Assembly: GCA_904066235.2 (NCBI GenBank)
Contig: CAJFCV020000005.1
Coordinates: forward strand, 9,543,501 to 9,607,500
DNA from: Bursaphelenchus xylophilus
Taxonomy: Eukaryota > Nematoda > Chromadorea > Rhabditida > Aphelenchoididae
Length of the DNA stretch: 64,000 nucleotides
Direction: 5' to 3'
Below the pieces are notes generated by a model that was not told the DNA's origin, did not search any database, and was given only the letters and a program-made list of their open reading frames with translations. Positions 33,779-47,215 of this stretch are shown here, in pieces (the first letter of the stretch is position 1; each line of letters starts with the position of its first letter). The position numbers were made by a program, and so were the translations under genes.

Positions 33779-34784
33779 CAGGGTCTTTCAAGAAATGTGC
33801 AGGAAAGTAGGAGGTTATAACTTTCGGCGGAGGCGGCGCAGAGAGTTCGTTTTTGGAATATGTATTTTTCAGTGACATTATTTTTTGCCTACGAAATAAC
33901 AAGATTTTTAAGTGCAAACTGAGGTCGCTACAACCTTTTGAAAAAGGGGTCTTTTACCCCGAAAACCAGGGTTTTTCGGTTGAAAATGATCGAGAAATTT
34001 CAGAGTTTTTCGGTCCAAAATCACCGAGAAATGTCGGGTTTTTTGGGGGGTTTCGATAGAGCTGACGTTGAAAACAGGGAAGGAAATTGCCAACACGTTG
34101 AAAATTAAGCAAAAATTCGGCTAGCCCCAACTTGGGGCAGATTTCGAGTTTATTTTCAGTGTTTCATTTGTGGATTTGGGGGACCTGGAATCGGCTAGAC
34201 AAGGCACCAGAATGTCTGTGAAGTCTTTAAAAACTAGTCAAAGGGGTGTAATGGGCGTCAAAGGGCAGGAATGACAACCAAACTTTTAAACTGCTAACAA
34301 AAACTGGTTGGCTAGCCAAAGTGTCAGAATGAAGAGCAGCCGAATATTTGCTTAATTTTCAACGTATTGGCAATTCCCTTCAAAAACTGGTTGGCTAGCC
34401 AACCAGTTTTTGCTAGCAGTAAAGTGTCAGAATAAAGAGTAGCCGAATATTTGTTTAATTTTCAACGTGTTGGCAATTTCCTTCCCTGTTTTCAACGTCA
34501 GCTCTATCGAAACCCCCCAAAAAACCCGACATTTCTCGGTGATTTTGGACCGAAAAACTCTGAAATTTCTCGATCATTTTCAACCGAAAAACCCTGGTTT
34601 TCGGGGTAAAAGACCCCTTTTTCAAAAGGTTGTAGCGACCTCAGTTTGCACTTAAAAATCTTGTTATTTCGTAGGCAAAAAATAATGTCACTGAAAAATA
34701 CATATTCCAAAAACGAACTCTCTGCGCCGCCTCCGCCGAAAGTTATAGCCTCCTACTTTCCTGCACATTTCTTGAAAGACCCTG
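33779..34784. mobile_element. fold-back element 2, 1006 bp
   Basis: Starts CAGGGTCTTTCAAGAAATGT and ends with the complementary GAAAGACCCTG, flanked by TA (33777-33778, 34785-34786). Arms of about 320 bp (33779-34098 and 34465-34784) are almost identical on opposite strands: 68-residue translations of 33853-34059 and 34504-34710 are the same. The loop (34099-34464) holds a direct duplication of about 62 bp (34319-34380 and 34421-34483) and a GGTTGGCTAGCCAACC palindrome. Ends resemble fold-back element 1, so they share a superfamily. Confidence 0.9.
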
Positions 34785-35521
34785 TAGGTCTAGATTTTTG
34801 TCTAGGCTCAAACGAAGATGTATTTTTTCAAAGCTTTCCGATTTCCCCGCCGACTTTTTTCCTCTTTCATAACCCCGGCACCCCTCCCGTCCTGATCACT
34901 CCCCTTCCCTCCCCAGACTAAACCCCGAACAAAACAAAGAGACTGCAGATAACGAAAGAGCCCATAGAACCATTGAACGCCCACAAACGACCTTCAAGAC
35001 CCGCTAGAGAAACAAATTAACTCCACTTGCACCGCGTTCCCCATCCAAAAAAATCTGGCGAGTTTAGAGAAGAGAGCCGGTTTGGCAAGCATTCTTCGGT
35101 TTTTACCCAGTACTACAAGGTACGTGGATGCTCTAACCACGATCTTTCGGGGTCGCTGTGTTAAGGCAAACCTCAATTTTTTGCTGAAGATCACCGGGGA
35201 CTCCGGAGATCAGATATCTTCTATGAATTAAAAAATGGGAAAACTTTGGGCGAGAAAAAGCTGAAGGTAACACAATTTTAATGTAAACTGTTAAAAATCT
35301 GAACTAAATCGTGCACTGCTTCATCTACAAGCTTCTTTTGCCTATGTCATCAAAAGATTGCCATTTTTACATCAATTTCAGGATTCAGAGAAACACTTGA
35401 CGCGAAGAGAAAAACATGACACAAACTGGGAAAAATAAATTTATTTTTGCCGATTTTTCGTAGAAGTCGAATTTCTCTGTAAATTTGTCGTTACTTGTTA
35501 TTTGTTTCTGTTATTGTTTCC

Positions 35522-36441
35522 ATGAATTTGTTTCCAAGCAAGGTTACCGAAAAATGCGAGGTATTGGAGCTGAAGGAGAACGTGAGGATCGAAAATGTGT
35601 TGAAGAAGGCGTTGAAACACTTTGATGTAAGTTAAAAATACGATGAAATGTTTCTACTTTAGGTGATAGATAATTTAGTCTCTTGGCGAAGTTTTATGAC
35701 GGTTTAGGTATTAAATTTATATTGTACATGGTGAATTCTCGGAAAATCGAAAATTTATTGTCTAAAATAATGTGCCGGGCGTTAAAATTGACATCCATGG
35801 TATTGTAATTGCATATACAGGCTGTCAACAGAATTAGTCTGCTTATTGTTTCAGGATGAAGGAAAGAATTTACTCATCTATGGTTCGAACAAAGGCATTG
35901 AGAAAGTGGTGGCGCTGACCGAGAAGATTAAGCAAAATCAAAAAGTATGTGTAGCTATAGTATTATTACTTTATTATTTAGGATCCAATCTATCAATGGA
36001 ACAAGTTTTCCGAGATTCGAGTAAAAGCGGAGAACAAATTGGATGTGGACAGCTTTGAGCCTGTGATGGCCGTTGTTTTGAGCAAAGCCAAGTTTGAGGA
36101 GGAGTCAGAAAGGTGAGAAAGCGGGTGGAATACTTAGAAAAGAGCTAGATTTTTCTTTTGGACCCATTTTTAGCATTGCTTGAGGGCTACAAAACTTTTG
36201 TTGAACATTTTTTTTATCGAAGACTCTTTTGCCAAATATTGGAACTAATTTTTTGTGATAAAATATCTTGTGATTCGATGATTTTTTTGATAAGAGAGAC
36301 TTGATGATGCCTGCAAATTGTTTCAGTATCCAGATCTCAACTGAATCCGTCGATTTCCCACCATTCCCAGGCCTGCAACGTCAAAAAATCGGCGCCGAAA
36401 ACAAAGATAACAATTGGCGTCAAAAGCGAAAAAATAAATGA
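35522..36441 (+). CDS. Alba-domain protein, RPP25-like (RNase P/MRP subunit), 146 aa
   Basis: Exons 35522-35626, 35855-35944, 35982-36112, 36327-36441; phases join. The Alba fold is visible at about residues 12-100: IENVLKKALKHFD, then LLIYGSNKGIEKVVALTEKIK matching the Alba G-x-x-xx-I-x-K-x-x-x-x-x-E-x-x-K pattern, then IYQWNKFSEIRV and a late strand EPVMAVVLSK. This layout fits RPP25/RPP25L, a subunit of RNase P and MRP that binds RNA, better than RPP20. The tail is basic and RNA-binding-like (WRQKRKNK). The start at 35522 is the first ATG in frame with the Alba domain, but an upstream exon joining at an AG within this segment cannot be excluded. Confidence 0.75.
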
Positions 36442-38446
36442 AAATTTTTTGACTTTGTCAACCGTATTTTACTTCCAGAGGCCAGACAATGCCTTTTCCT
36501 TTTATTTCATCCTATTTTTTCACGACTAAGCTACTCACAAATCTCATGAGAAAAAGACTACGTTTCCCATTGCCTAAAACAACATGAAAATCAGACGGAT
36601 TCCGCGAATCTTCTCCACCCAAATTGCCTTAGCTCCGCCAATTATCATTTGAAACACATTGTGGGCCGCTGCTTCTCGGGGGGAATGTGTTTTCGTTGGC
36701 GAATTCACCGGGGGATTAATGTGGGGGACCGGCGGCCAGGTTTGGGCGAACGAGAAAACTTTTTCGGACATCCGGTCTCGGTTCGAAGTGTACATGTAAA
36801 TGCATGTTTTTTTCGGTGTGTGTGTGTGTGTGGATATGGGGTTCGGGTTGGAAACCTCATTTTGTCGTAAAGTTGTTCAAAACCCCCCGGCCGAGTACGA
36901 ACGCGAAATTGGGCCCGGCGGGTATATCTCACCGCTTCTTCAGGATGCCCCCCGTTTCTTCAGGCGCTCCGCGGCGGACCGGAATTGTGTTTTGGGCCCG
37001 GCCAATAACAAGGGAATTTGCCGATCGTACAGTGGGGGACGGCTAGTTGGACTAGAGGATCTAAAATAAGGTCGGATTTTTTGAAGGGAGTACTCTGCTC
37101 ACTAGGTTTGGGCAGGATATGACATAAGAGGGTGTTTGGAGAGCATTGGATATCCAGGAAGGACGTGAGGCAGTGGTATTAGACAAAAAAACTATATGTA
37201 CATGATGAACAACAACACGTGAGAATAGGATTTTTGGGCTTGATAGGTCGAAGTTATTTTACTCGATAGGTCAGCCAGTCTTATGAAAGCGTTTGGTGAC
37301 GACAAAGGAAATTTTTGAAGTGATCAGAATTTCTGATTATATTATCCATGACAGATTAGCTATTTTAATTAATAATTGTTTATCGCAGCCCCAAATTTTG
37401 TAGTTTTACCCCCTTTACAGTCAAATTCTGCGCCCTCGACGCGTTTGTCGGCTCTTGACCACCTTTTTTTAAGTCTTGATTTCCCCTTGACACTTATAGC
37501 AAAATCGTTTGAACTCAAGTCCCCGTCTCATTGGGATGTTTCGAAAGAATCCATTTGTTTTTGATAGCGGACCCGATTGGGGCCGAGTGTAATCCCATCC
37601 GCATTTAAATCGCATTTTGCACATGTGCTCAAAAAGTTTTCGAACCAGATGGCCCGACGTCCGGGTCGGAGGTTTATTTTTGCCAATGTTTTTCTAATTT
37701 TGTCGCAAAATCGCCGCAAACTGTCGTCTAATGTGTCTTCTTTGGCGTGGGGTTTTGATTGCTGAGGGGGATTTTATGACGAGACACGTAGTATTGACTC
37801 AAGATTTTTTTTTTTGAACTCGGTAGTTTAGGCTGTTAAAAAAGCATTTTCTTGGGATAGGCAGTCGATAAAAAGGTCGAGAAAGATCAAAAGTGAGGCC
37901 AAGGTTGGTTTCAGAAAGTATCATGGACAGAAAAAGATAGATTGCATATTTTAAACAGCCTTTTGTTGCTGTTCATCAAATCGTCGATAAAAATCTCCTT
38001 GCTTACATTTTTTTAATCTCTAGTCAACCGTTATGTAATCTCAAAAATTCCCCCGAAAATTAATAATTTATGAAATGGCTATAACACTCAATTTGCAAGA
38101 GTTTAGTGTTTGCATCGCTGATTAAACTTATTACAGGTATTGCTACGCAATGTCGTGTATATTAATTTCCTCTCATGCTGAAATCAGGGGCCATTTCCAG
38201 CATTCATAATACTGAAATAAAGAAGATTCAGGGGAGGAGAGATTAGCCTTGAACTGGTAAATTAGGAAAATTTAATTTCGTGGGCCTGATTGAAGGGGAT
38301 TTCGTATTTTTCGAATGGCTATTTGTGGGGATGGATAAGGATTAGTATGCCGGTTTCTGGTTGAAGGTAGTCGAATTGAAATTGGATTGACATTGAATTT
38401 AAATAAGTTTTTCTGTTTAGGCTGCGTTGTCCGGAGTGCTGCTGCA

Positions 38447-39030
38447 GTGGCGCACCTGATCCAGAGGCAAAAACACGCACAATTTTACATCCCACGGCAT
38501 TCTGTACTTTTGGGGCACAACCGAATTTGACACACATAGACATGAAGAAATTTGTCAATACGATCATGCAACATGCACTTCTGGGTTGCAAAGTTTTAAA
38601 AATGAGATTTTTTCAATTGTCGTTGGGAAGTTTATGCTGCAGGGTTCCTTACAATATTTATATTTTCTGAAAGCCAGCTTTTTACTCTACTGCCATACCA
38701 AATTTCAGCCTTCTAGCGCAAACGGCTGGCGAGATATGGAGATAAAAAGAAAGCGCACTTCGAAAAAAATTGAAAAAGTTGCGGAGACCGGTTGTGTTCC
38801 AAAAGTACAGAATGCCGTGCCTCCGGGAAGTATCAAAAATGTGGCAAAATAGCTCCCTCTCCAAATGAAAAAACTCCGTTTTGAAGGGCGCGCCCTTTTC
38901 CCTACAAATAGCGGGCGCACTTTTGAAATCGGAGACTTTTCACTTGTGGAGGGAGGTATTTTACCACATTTTGGATACTTCCCGGATGCAAAATTGTACG
39001 TTTGTTGCCACTGGATCAGGTCCGCCGCTG
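38447..39030. mobile_element. palindromic MITE copy F, interrupted
   Basis: The left end CAGTGGCGCACCTGATCCAG runs to about 38492 and resumes at about 38820 with CTCCGGGAAGTATCAAAAAT, ending at GATCAGGTCCGCCGCTG before TA. The gap is filled by a separate inverted-repeat element. Confidence 0.85.
38493..38819. mobile_element. nested inverted-repeat element, 327 bp
   Basis: Ends CACGGCATTCTGTACTTTTG and CAAAAGTACAGAATGCCGTG, a perfect 20-base inverted repeat that continues for another 9 bases with two mismatches. It is inserted in palindromic MITE F at a TCC in the host; the target duplication is short (2-3 bp) and not certain. No coding capacity. Confidence 0.75.
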
Positions 39031-42000
39031 TAAAAATAACTCTTGAGTAATCTGAGATTATTCGTTGTAATACATGAGTTTCGTTGCACAGAGATTTTAC
39101 TGCTTTTTCACGCTTGCAAGAATCGTTCACGGCTGTGCGTTCATAGTGTTCGTCGCAAACCTCGGGAGATTGGTATGGGGCATAGATAGACTTACGCTTA
39201 AAATTTGAAGGCAATTGGATGAATATCCAATGCAGTTTCCCTCTGAACACAATATTCGGATCTACACAGCTTGACGTTCTTTTTGTTCAATTTTGTTGCT
39301 ATCTGGTTTGTTGCATCATTGTGTCATAGTGTTTTTTCGTATTCTACACCCCATTCTTTGCACACCTATTCACTTGAACGTGTTCGTACTCGGCCTGCGC
39401 TTGGAAACTCTGTTTCCTTTGCATAAGTAAGAAACAACTGGGCTTTTCTTCTACCACGCTGTGACGTCGTTTCGCGGCCACCTACATACCTATTTTGGGC
39501 CAATTTTCTCCGTCCTTTGCCCGCAACACCTCTAGACTATGGGCTGATTGTTTTCTCCGTTGTACCGGGACCCGCCGCCTTCTGGTTCAAGCGCCACCAA
39601 AAACAATTTTTTGTTGAAATAATAATTTCTGAAAAGATTTTTTTGGCCTCGACTTTTCGACACTCGCCTTTTTGTCTTGAAAGGCCCGGCGGGGACGGCG
39701 TTTCCGCCTCGGTTCAATCACCTTTCTTCCGTCTTGTGCGTTTTTTTTGGGTGGAGGATAACCCCGACTACGTCATCCGTTCCGCCAGGCCCGGCTTCCT
39801 CGGACTTGGTCGGGAATTCGGCAAATGGTATCGCCGGAAATATGTTTGGTGCGGCACAGGAAGTTGGAAACTCTTTTGGCTGTTGATCTATAACCTTTTA
39901 TGGAATTTGTGTACTTTCGGGGATGAGCGTAGTCTACGGGGATGGGGAAAAAGTGGTGGTCGAATTTACCTTAAATTTCATTCGAATGGCCAGGCCTCGT
40001 GTCAGTTTTTGAAAATTTTGGCTCACGATTAGTAGTTGTGACGTGGATATCCAGCGATTTTGTCCAGCGAGATTAAGAAAAACGAGATGATTCTGAATAT
40101 CTCGGGTTTTCTGCAAAGCTCGAGCTAAAATTTTCAGAAATTGATATTCGTTTAGATGGAGGAGACATGTAAAATCCGAAGACAATCTGACCATCGCAAC
40201 TCGGTTTTCCTTCAAGATTTTTTGCGACTGTTGTCTCTACTGCCGCTAATTATTCCGCATTTTCAGTTGCAGCTTGATCCAATAATAGCCCCGTATCTTC
40301 CAAGGTGTGAAAATGCGTTTTGCGTTTGAAATTTTAATTCCCTTTCCTCGCCCATGAATCCGATTAATATCCGCTTTCCAGGGGCGAAGGGATTAGCTTG
40401 TAAATAGGACTTGATTCGTCTAGAATTATTTTTGATTACGCAAAAGGAAATTGACTTTCTTGGAAGATTTGGCTGTAAGAAGAGTGTCAAACGGCTTGTT
40501 TTTTGTGTAGGGATCGATGAGCGGTTAGTAGGGCGATCAGTGGAGAAAATAGTCAGGTAATTTGAGATTTATTAGGAGTGAAAAACAACTCTATGGAGCT
40601 TGAAAAATTTTGAAAAATTCGAAATTAGGATTTCTGGAAGCCTTATTGTTAGAGAAATTCGCATTTTGCAGAAGTCGGCACGGTATGAGGTGAAATGAGG
40701 ATTTTTGAAACTGTAAATTTTATTATTTACTATTTCCTTGCCGCAAGACGAAATTTTTTGCTCGCAAAATTTTCAAAAAGCTCTTTTTTTTGCCTTTCCC
40801 CTTCTCAGTTGACGTGTCCCCATAATTGTCCCCCAACGAGTGAGTTCCAAACACAAAGCAATAAGGAATTGCCTTTCAAACTTCCTCCCCCGGCCAAATT
40901 ACCCCTTGACTCATAGGCCTGCGGTTTTACGAGGGCATTCAAGTCGCCGTAACGGCCCGTGACGTCAGCCAACCGGTCCCATCAATTGGTCCCCCAAAAA
41001 AGACTGTAATTGTCTTGGGAAAACAAAGAGCGGCCGCCGTTACGGGTTTCGTCTTAAAATTCGCCTCACCTCAGTTTAGGGCCGAGAGTACCTGGCCGGC
41101 GAAAAAAACGAGGGCTTTGCAAAAAAAAATCGGCCTCGCAGAGTGGGCAATAGCGGCCGAGACGGGAGGGATGCAGAGCGGGGAATTCGATGGTTTTCGG
41201 CAGAAACTCCTCAAAATTTCCCCATTGGCCGGTCAAGAGAAGAGTTTTTTTTGCGGGCGGCCGGATTTGAGCGGATTTCGATGGGATTTCCTCGCGGATT
41301 CGCCCCGAGGCATCCTGTGTCAGCGATGGCGAACGCCCTGTTTTTTCTTTGGGGTTTTCGGAAACACCATGGACGATGTTCTCGTCGGGGAATTTTAGCT
41401 TCGAATTTTGGGAAAGCAAGGATTTATTGTCCCTATGTTCAAGAATCCGTAGGAATAAAATAGTATTTATGTAATAAAAGACGGTGTTATGAAGATCCCT
41501 TGATCAAGGATTAATGCTGTAAAAACAAAATGGAGTGAGAAGATATTAACGTTATTATTGACATCAGACTCGAGAGAAGATTGTGTTGTTAGAAAGCTTA
41601 ATTAAATGTTATGACGTTGAGATTCATGGAGATTTTGTGTTCTTTGCGTATTGTTTAGGGCTTCTGTGGGGATTTCTGAAAAATAGTGGGGTTAGAAGTT
41701 GCGATAGGCGGATTATTTGAATTGAAAATTAGCGATGATGGGAGTGACAATGGCTATAATTAAAGCAATTTTTAAATCTCCGACCGATTTTCTGCGCGAT
41801 ATTCTTGATGCTGTTCTAAAAAGGCCCTATGAGATTTATGATGACTTTAAACCGCGGTTTGCAGAATGTAATTTCATCAAAAATATTTTGTGGCAAATGT
41901 ATCGTATATATTTTTCAGAATTCCCTTTTTTAACCATATTTTCCGTAGTTTATGCCATTAGATAGAATCATCCCATCTCATTTACACGCATTTCCCTTCG

Positions 42001-45000
42001 TATTCACTCTCTAGAGCTACTTTTAAGCCGGTTGATTGTTTCGCTTATTCTCCGACTATAGAGGGAATCCTCTTCATTTACACAAAACCTGGCTTCCCTG
42101 GGCAACCGGGCCCCTCCGGCTTTATATCAAGAATATTATTCCTTGATATGGGCCCGAGGCTGCCTTTTGCGGCAGATTTTTTCCGGATTCCATGTTTTTT
42201 CTCGTTGAAGGTGGAGGTGGTCATGTGAAAAAAAAAACAATCGTTAGGGAGGAAAATAACAGGACTGATTTATGGCGAAGAGGGTGGATGATGTTGAAGG
42301 GGATGCACTTTTGCACGATATGGTTTGTACGTCTAGAATTGGGGAGTTAAATGTCTGTGATATAAGTCTGACGGGAGCAAAGGTAGTTTTACTTTATAAT
42401 TTCATCGCGCTATGTTCATTTTAGTCGGGAAACTCCTTAGGAGATGCTGAAGTCACTGATTATGTACTGATTTTGTGATATAATGGTATGGTTAACGGCT
42501 TGTGGTTAAGTTTCAGGCCATTTTATCCCACTAATCATGTCAAAAAATGCGTAAAAAGTTATCTTTGATCAACAAAAGTGAATACATAGTTTGTCCAAAA
42601 CAACTTTTCCAACAACAAACAACACCTTATGGCTTCATAAAATGCACTGCCACAGTTTGCCAGGCCTTTTCCTCACCTGCAAAATGGTCGTTTATCACGA
42701 ATACCACTAATCGATCTTAGTCCCTCAAAACTTCTCATCGATCAATCAACCCTTTCCAACATCTTTTTATCACGTCCTCAAGCTTCCTGTATTCCCTAAG
42801 ACATGTCTAAAGTATAATACGATCATAGTACGCCCGTTGCGTCACCTCGTTCTTCGCGGAACTATGGGGACTTTTTCGACCGTGCCAACTTGAGGATTTC
42901 CGGTTGAAACGGCATTCCTTGGGTCATTTAACAGCCGTCGACACGCAAAATTTGCAGGTGTTAGAAGTGGTGTTTATGGTGTGCAGTAGTGCTAACGAAT
43001 GTTTTGGGTTCTTTGTTTTGAGCACAACTGAGGCTAAATTTATTTCAGGGCCTAATTGGAAGGGGCAGGGGTAATGTTGACGGTCTTTTATGATAGGAAA
43101 ATTCTACTAGGCCAAGTTTGGTGACTCTTGAGGTAAATGGAAATTAAAAATTTCTAACGCAGATGCCAGATCTTTCGCTAGGAGGAGTTTTCGTTAAGGA
43201 AATGCCTGAGATTTGAAACTTTTTTGCATCAAAGCCCTAGTAAAAATTTGAAGTCATTAGAGTGTCTCCTATTTGTTTTTATCTTATTTTGTCCGTACAT
43301 TAACCACATAACACATGTATATTTATACATTCTGCCCTCCGAATCCCATAATTGGCCTCTTCAGTTTTCCCAATTACGATTAGTGTTTGTTTAGCACATC
43401 ATATACAATCTCACCTTTGCATTTGCGTAAGCGTACGTACACCGCTTTCTCCGCACCCCCTCCAATGGAACGCACGCATGGACGCTTTCGGGGTGGAAGC
43501 GGGGCCCTCAGGGCGTTTTTTGCGGCCTTTAATACCGAATGACTTTACTGCGGACGCTATTTTGGCACACCTTGGCGCCTTTTTTTTGTTATATACACCT
43601 TGAGACGGCTGAGTGGCCCACAGCCACGCCGGCCCCCACTCAGCGGGCTTTTATTAGGCAGGCCGGGCGGAAAAGGGAACAAAATCCGTTTTTAATAACG
43701 CTTTTTGCCGAGTCGGCGCCCATAACGACCGCTGGGCGTTGGGGGAGTTGGTCGACGGAATTTTTTTCGTGGGGATTCCGATGGATAATCTTGTTTGTTG
43801 GGCGTTAAGGTAGTAGGAGTTTTGTGGGTAATGGGTGTCTTGGGTAGTTATTACTTTTTTGGCGTCTAGAAAGGTGTTTTTATCATACTATTGGATCATC
43901 AGTCAATGGCCTAAATGTTGTGAGGCGCAGCTTTCGATGAAATTTGATGAAAATGTTTAACGATAAGCAGTTTTAGAAAGCATGATGATTAATGTTTTCT
44001 AAGGGGTACGCCAGGTTTTCAGCGCGCAATTTGCAGAAGCCGCCGAGATTTTTGCCCAAAATTATAAAATTTTTTGATTTTTTGGATGTTTTTTCTCTAC
44101 CGTCTCTCCTCATTTTTCCATTTTCATTTCTCTGCAAAGATTCTTGAATGTCCCTGCTATACCGGAAAACAGTATTTGAAGTTTTTTGATGTCATAAAAT
44201 ATTATAACAGTTGTTTGAACTTTCTCTCTCATCATACGGTGTGGCTATTTTTTCCATCGTATTTTATCCTGCAATTCTTATGTTGCTTCTATTTCCTTAT
44301 TGAAACATTTATTGCTTTCTTTCGTACTCTGCATCCACAAAAAATGCATACGAAATCATCTTCCTCTTGCGTATCACTCGCATTTTCGTCATCTTTTTTA
44401 TGCATTTGCAAGTCGTTCGCCGAAGGTCTACGTCTCGAAGACTCGGCGATTAATGTGTGAACGTTGGGACGTTGCGCCGTAATAAGAAGATTACAGTCGT
44501 ATTTTGGCGGAATACCCTGAGGAATGCACTTTACTCTAGGATCTTTTTGGCCATCATCTTTTACTTTGGAAATGAATCTCTTCTTTTTGATGACATTGTA
44601 TTGTCTTTTTGATAATAAATCGGCGAAATTTACAGATGGTAATGTTAGGGGTTGTCTTCGAAAAAAAATTTTCTTATAAATTTTCTCTCCTTACATGCCA
44701 TACCTTTGTTTTCTGTTTCAAGGAAATTGGCGAGTAGTTTCTTCCAATGTAATGTGAAGTAAATATCAGTGAATATTACGTACTATGCCCGTGATTAAAA
44801 CGCATCTTTTTTTATTGTGTTTGCTAAATTTCTTGAATTTAAACAAGCCACTATTATTTTCACAACACTTTGGAATTATTTACCAGCAATTGTTTTTTTT
44901 TTGGCGTCTCAGGCTTGAATTTGATCAAAAATCGTTATTTGCTAGTCCTAGCGTTGAAAAAATGCCTTCCTACATTTTTACAACCACGGACCGGGCCGGG

Positions 45001-45060
45001 TTTTCCAAATTTTCCCCCAGCACCGGGGTTTGATTTTAAGGCCCGGCTCGGGCTTTTCTA

Positions 45061-46266
45061 TTAGGTTGATTCAAAAGTTTTTCCACATTTTTTTGTGACA
45101 CTTCAAAACAAAATTTCTAGAGCCTGTTTGAATGTATGTTAAAACTGAAAGCATATATGTATGGGGCTGACCTTTGCAAAATTTTTGATTGGTAGTATTT
45201 TATATTTTACAAGCTTCCTTTCAGAATATTTCAAAAATATAAAAAAATTCTTCGTTTGTGTCATGGTGAATATCCCGGGCCCTAGCAATTTTCCAGTCCA
45301 CTAAAAAGTCTGGGATTTTGGGTTATTCGTACTTGGGATAACTGTAGTTTCTTCTGAATTTATTGCTCTACTTCCATCTACCCTGGCGTTTTTTGTAGCG
45401 TCCCATAAAGTTAGCCGGAGGGCAGAGTTCTCGATCAAAAGACGATCTTTTAAATTTTTTTGAAAGGAGTTAGATTTTTTTGACTCGGCTGCCATTCAGG
45501 ATGTATGAAGACAGTATGCTAACGATACATTCAAAAATTCACTAACTGAAATTGTCCGTATACGGTAAAAAATTAGCATAAACTGCACATTTAGGCGGCT
45601 TTTTGTAATTTTTTTACTGGTATGGCAAGAGGAGCTTCAGCTTAGCGCGTCTAGAAACTGATAGTGTATGTCAAGGAGGATCAACTATTTATTAAATAAC
45701 TAGGATACCGGGCGAGAGTAATGAACAAAAAACGTTTTTGTAAAAATCCCCTAAATTTTGTAAAATATTGGTAGATTTGAAAGATTTGATTTTTCTGCCG
45801 CATAGCTATAGCTAGCGCGAATGTTTAGCGTTGGCGTTGTAGTGCTACTCATATACTACAATAACAGAAAGCGTTATCTCTTAGTACTTCTAATAGCTGC
45901 GTCTACAGGGTCTACTTTTGCCAGACCCTAATTTTTGATTTTTCGCACTAAAAATTTTTCGACTAGCCCTATAGCAAATTGTCCTCGATGCCATAGAGAT
46001 TACACACAGGCATACCATATTCTAGAATATTAAGAAGATACAGCCACTCTAGACGTAACGCCGGCGGTTTACTTTTTCTTCCTTCAAGTAGTTAAGGTTT
46101 AACACGGCGCTACTATTGCAAATTCCTAAGTTGTAAAAAGCTGTTAATCTAATATAAACTACAAACAGCCCTCTCTCTAACAACGTATATATCAGGCACA
46201 CTGGCTTCGGTTTAAATTTTTTTAAATTTTTGAAAGACATGTCGGGAAACTTTTGAATCAACCTAA
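45061..46266. mobile_element. mariner-like element 2, 1206 bp
   Basis: Starts TTAGGTTGATTCAAAAGTTT and ends with the exact 20-base complement, with TA on each side (45059-45060, 46267-46268). Its length is within 4 bp of mariner-like element 1. A 64-codon minus frame (45301-45495) and a 70-codon frame near the right end have no recognisable transposase motifs, so it is probably dead or non-autonomous. Confidence 0.85.
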
Positions 46267-47066
46267 TAAATCTGGGATTTTCCGAAAAAAATCAAAAATT
46301 GACTTTTTCGCTCTATTTTTAACCTTTGAAAATAGCGTTGCTAGTGAGTCAACCTAAAATTTTCCGGGGCGGGCTTTCAAGCTCATTGCAGGAGTTAATT
46401 TGGCCTTCACATGCTTTACTTCTAACGCAAAATAACTACTCCGTCTCCTAAACGATCAAAAAGCCGTTTTCTGAACCCCCTTTGAATTATGATGCTTAGC
46501 CAGTAAAGCTTGTATAGCCACTTTAATGAGTGCGACAAGAAAACACATTTTGTGTGTTCCGAAATTCCCACACCGCCCAAGAGGGAGTTTTGCCTGGGAA
46601 CAGGGGGTGGCAAAACCCCCAGGACATGTGAGTACTCGAGTTCGCAACTCGGTCCAATGCAAAGTGGGTTTTCTAACCCTATTAGGAAGTTGGTTGGGTT
46701 TGGCGACGTTTTTGAGGATTGTTTAAGTCTGATGATTACAATAGGACGCGAAAAGCTGTAAAGCCGACTACTTTAAGAACGATTCTTTAATTTTCTTCAG
46801 CTTCCGCGAACACTATTCGATAGAAAGACGTCGGCCGGAAAAAGTAGCCGTATTTTTTCGGATTTCGCACGGAAATTATTTTTTGTTGAAACAAGGTACA
46901 AGTGGCAACAAACATACACTGAAAATGTTAGCATATATAGGCATCAAAATCAACGACCTAAGGCATCGGAGAATCCAAGAAAAATGTTTATTGCACTTTT
47001 CTCAACTAGGTCCTACGCTGTTGCATAGCACCTTTCCTCAGACTTAAAACTTGTTGATTTTTTTAC

Positions 47067-47215
47067 CAGTATGTCGGGAAAATAACGTGGATTTGTCGCG
47101 GCGAAATGTCTAGCCTCGACACTGTCGCACACCAAATTTTTTAGCCGCTGCTGGGTGTCGTAAAACGGTGATGGACGAGCTTAGATCCACATTATTTTCC
47201 CGACAAACGGATGGT
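47067..47215. mobile_element. GTCGGGAAAATA-type MITE, about 145 bp, copy 1
   Basis: Inverted ends GTCGGGAAAATAACGTGGAT and ATCCACATTATTTTCCCGAC enclose a GTCGC-rich interior. It folds as a single hairpin. Confidence 0.75.

Noticed and set aside
33853..34710. Identical 68-residue frames on both strands
   Set aside because: Produced by the inverted arms of fold-back element 2, not duplicated genes.
35105..35190. tRNA-like sequence on the minus strand (GTGGTTAGAGCATCCAC)
   Set aside because: It resembles a D-arm/A-box, but no acceptor stem pairs at the right distance and there is no GGTTCGA T-loop.
41735..41965. 76-codon plus-strand frame in the egl-2 upstream desert
   Set aside because: It reads as a reasonable protein but has no recognised domain, no flanking splice context and no homologous copy in the window; chance frames of this size are expected in 17 kb.
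46621..46680. CGAGTTCGCAACTCGG as a tRNA T-arm
   Set aside because: No A-box or cloverleaf can be formed around it.
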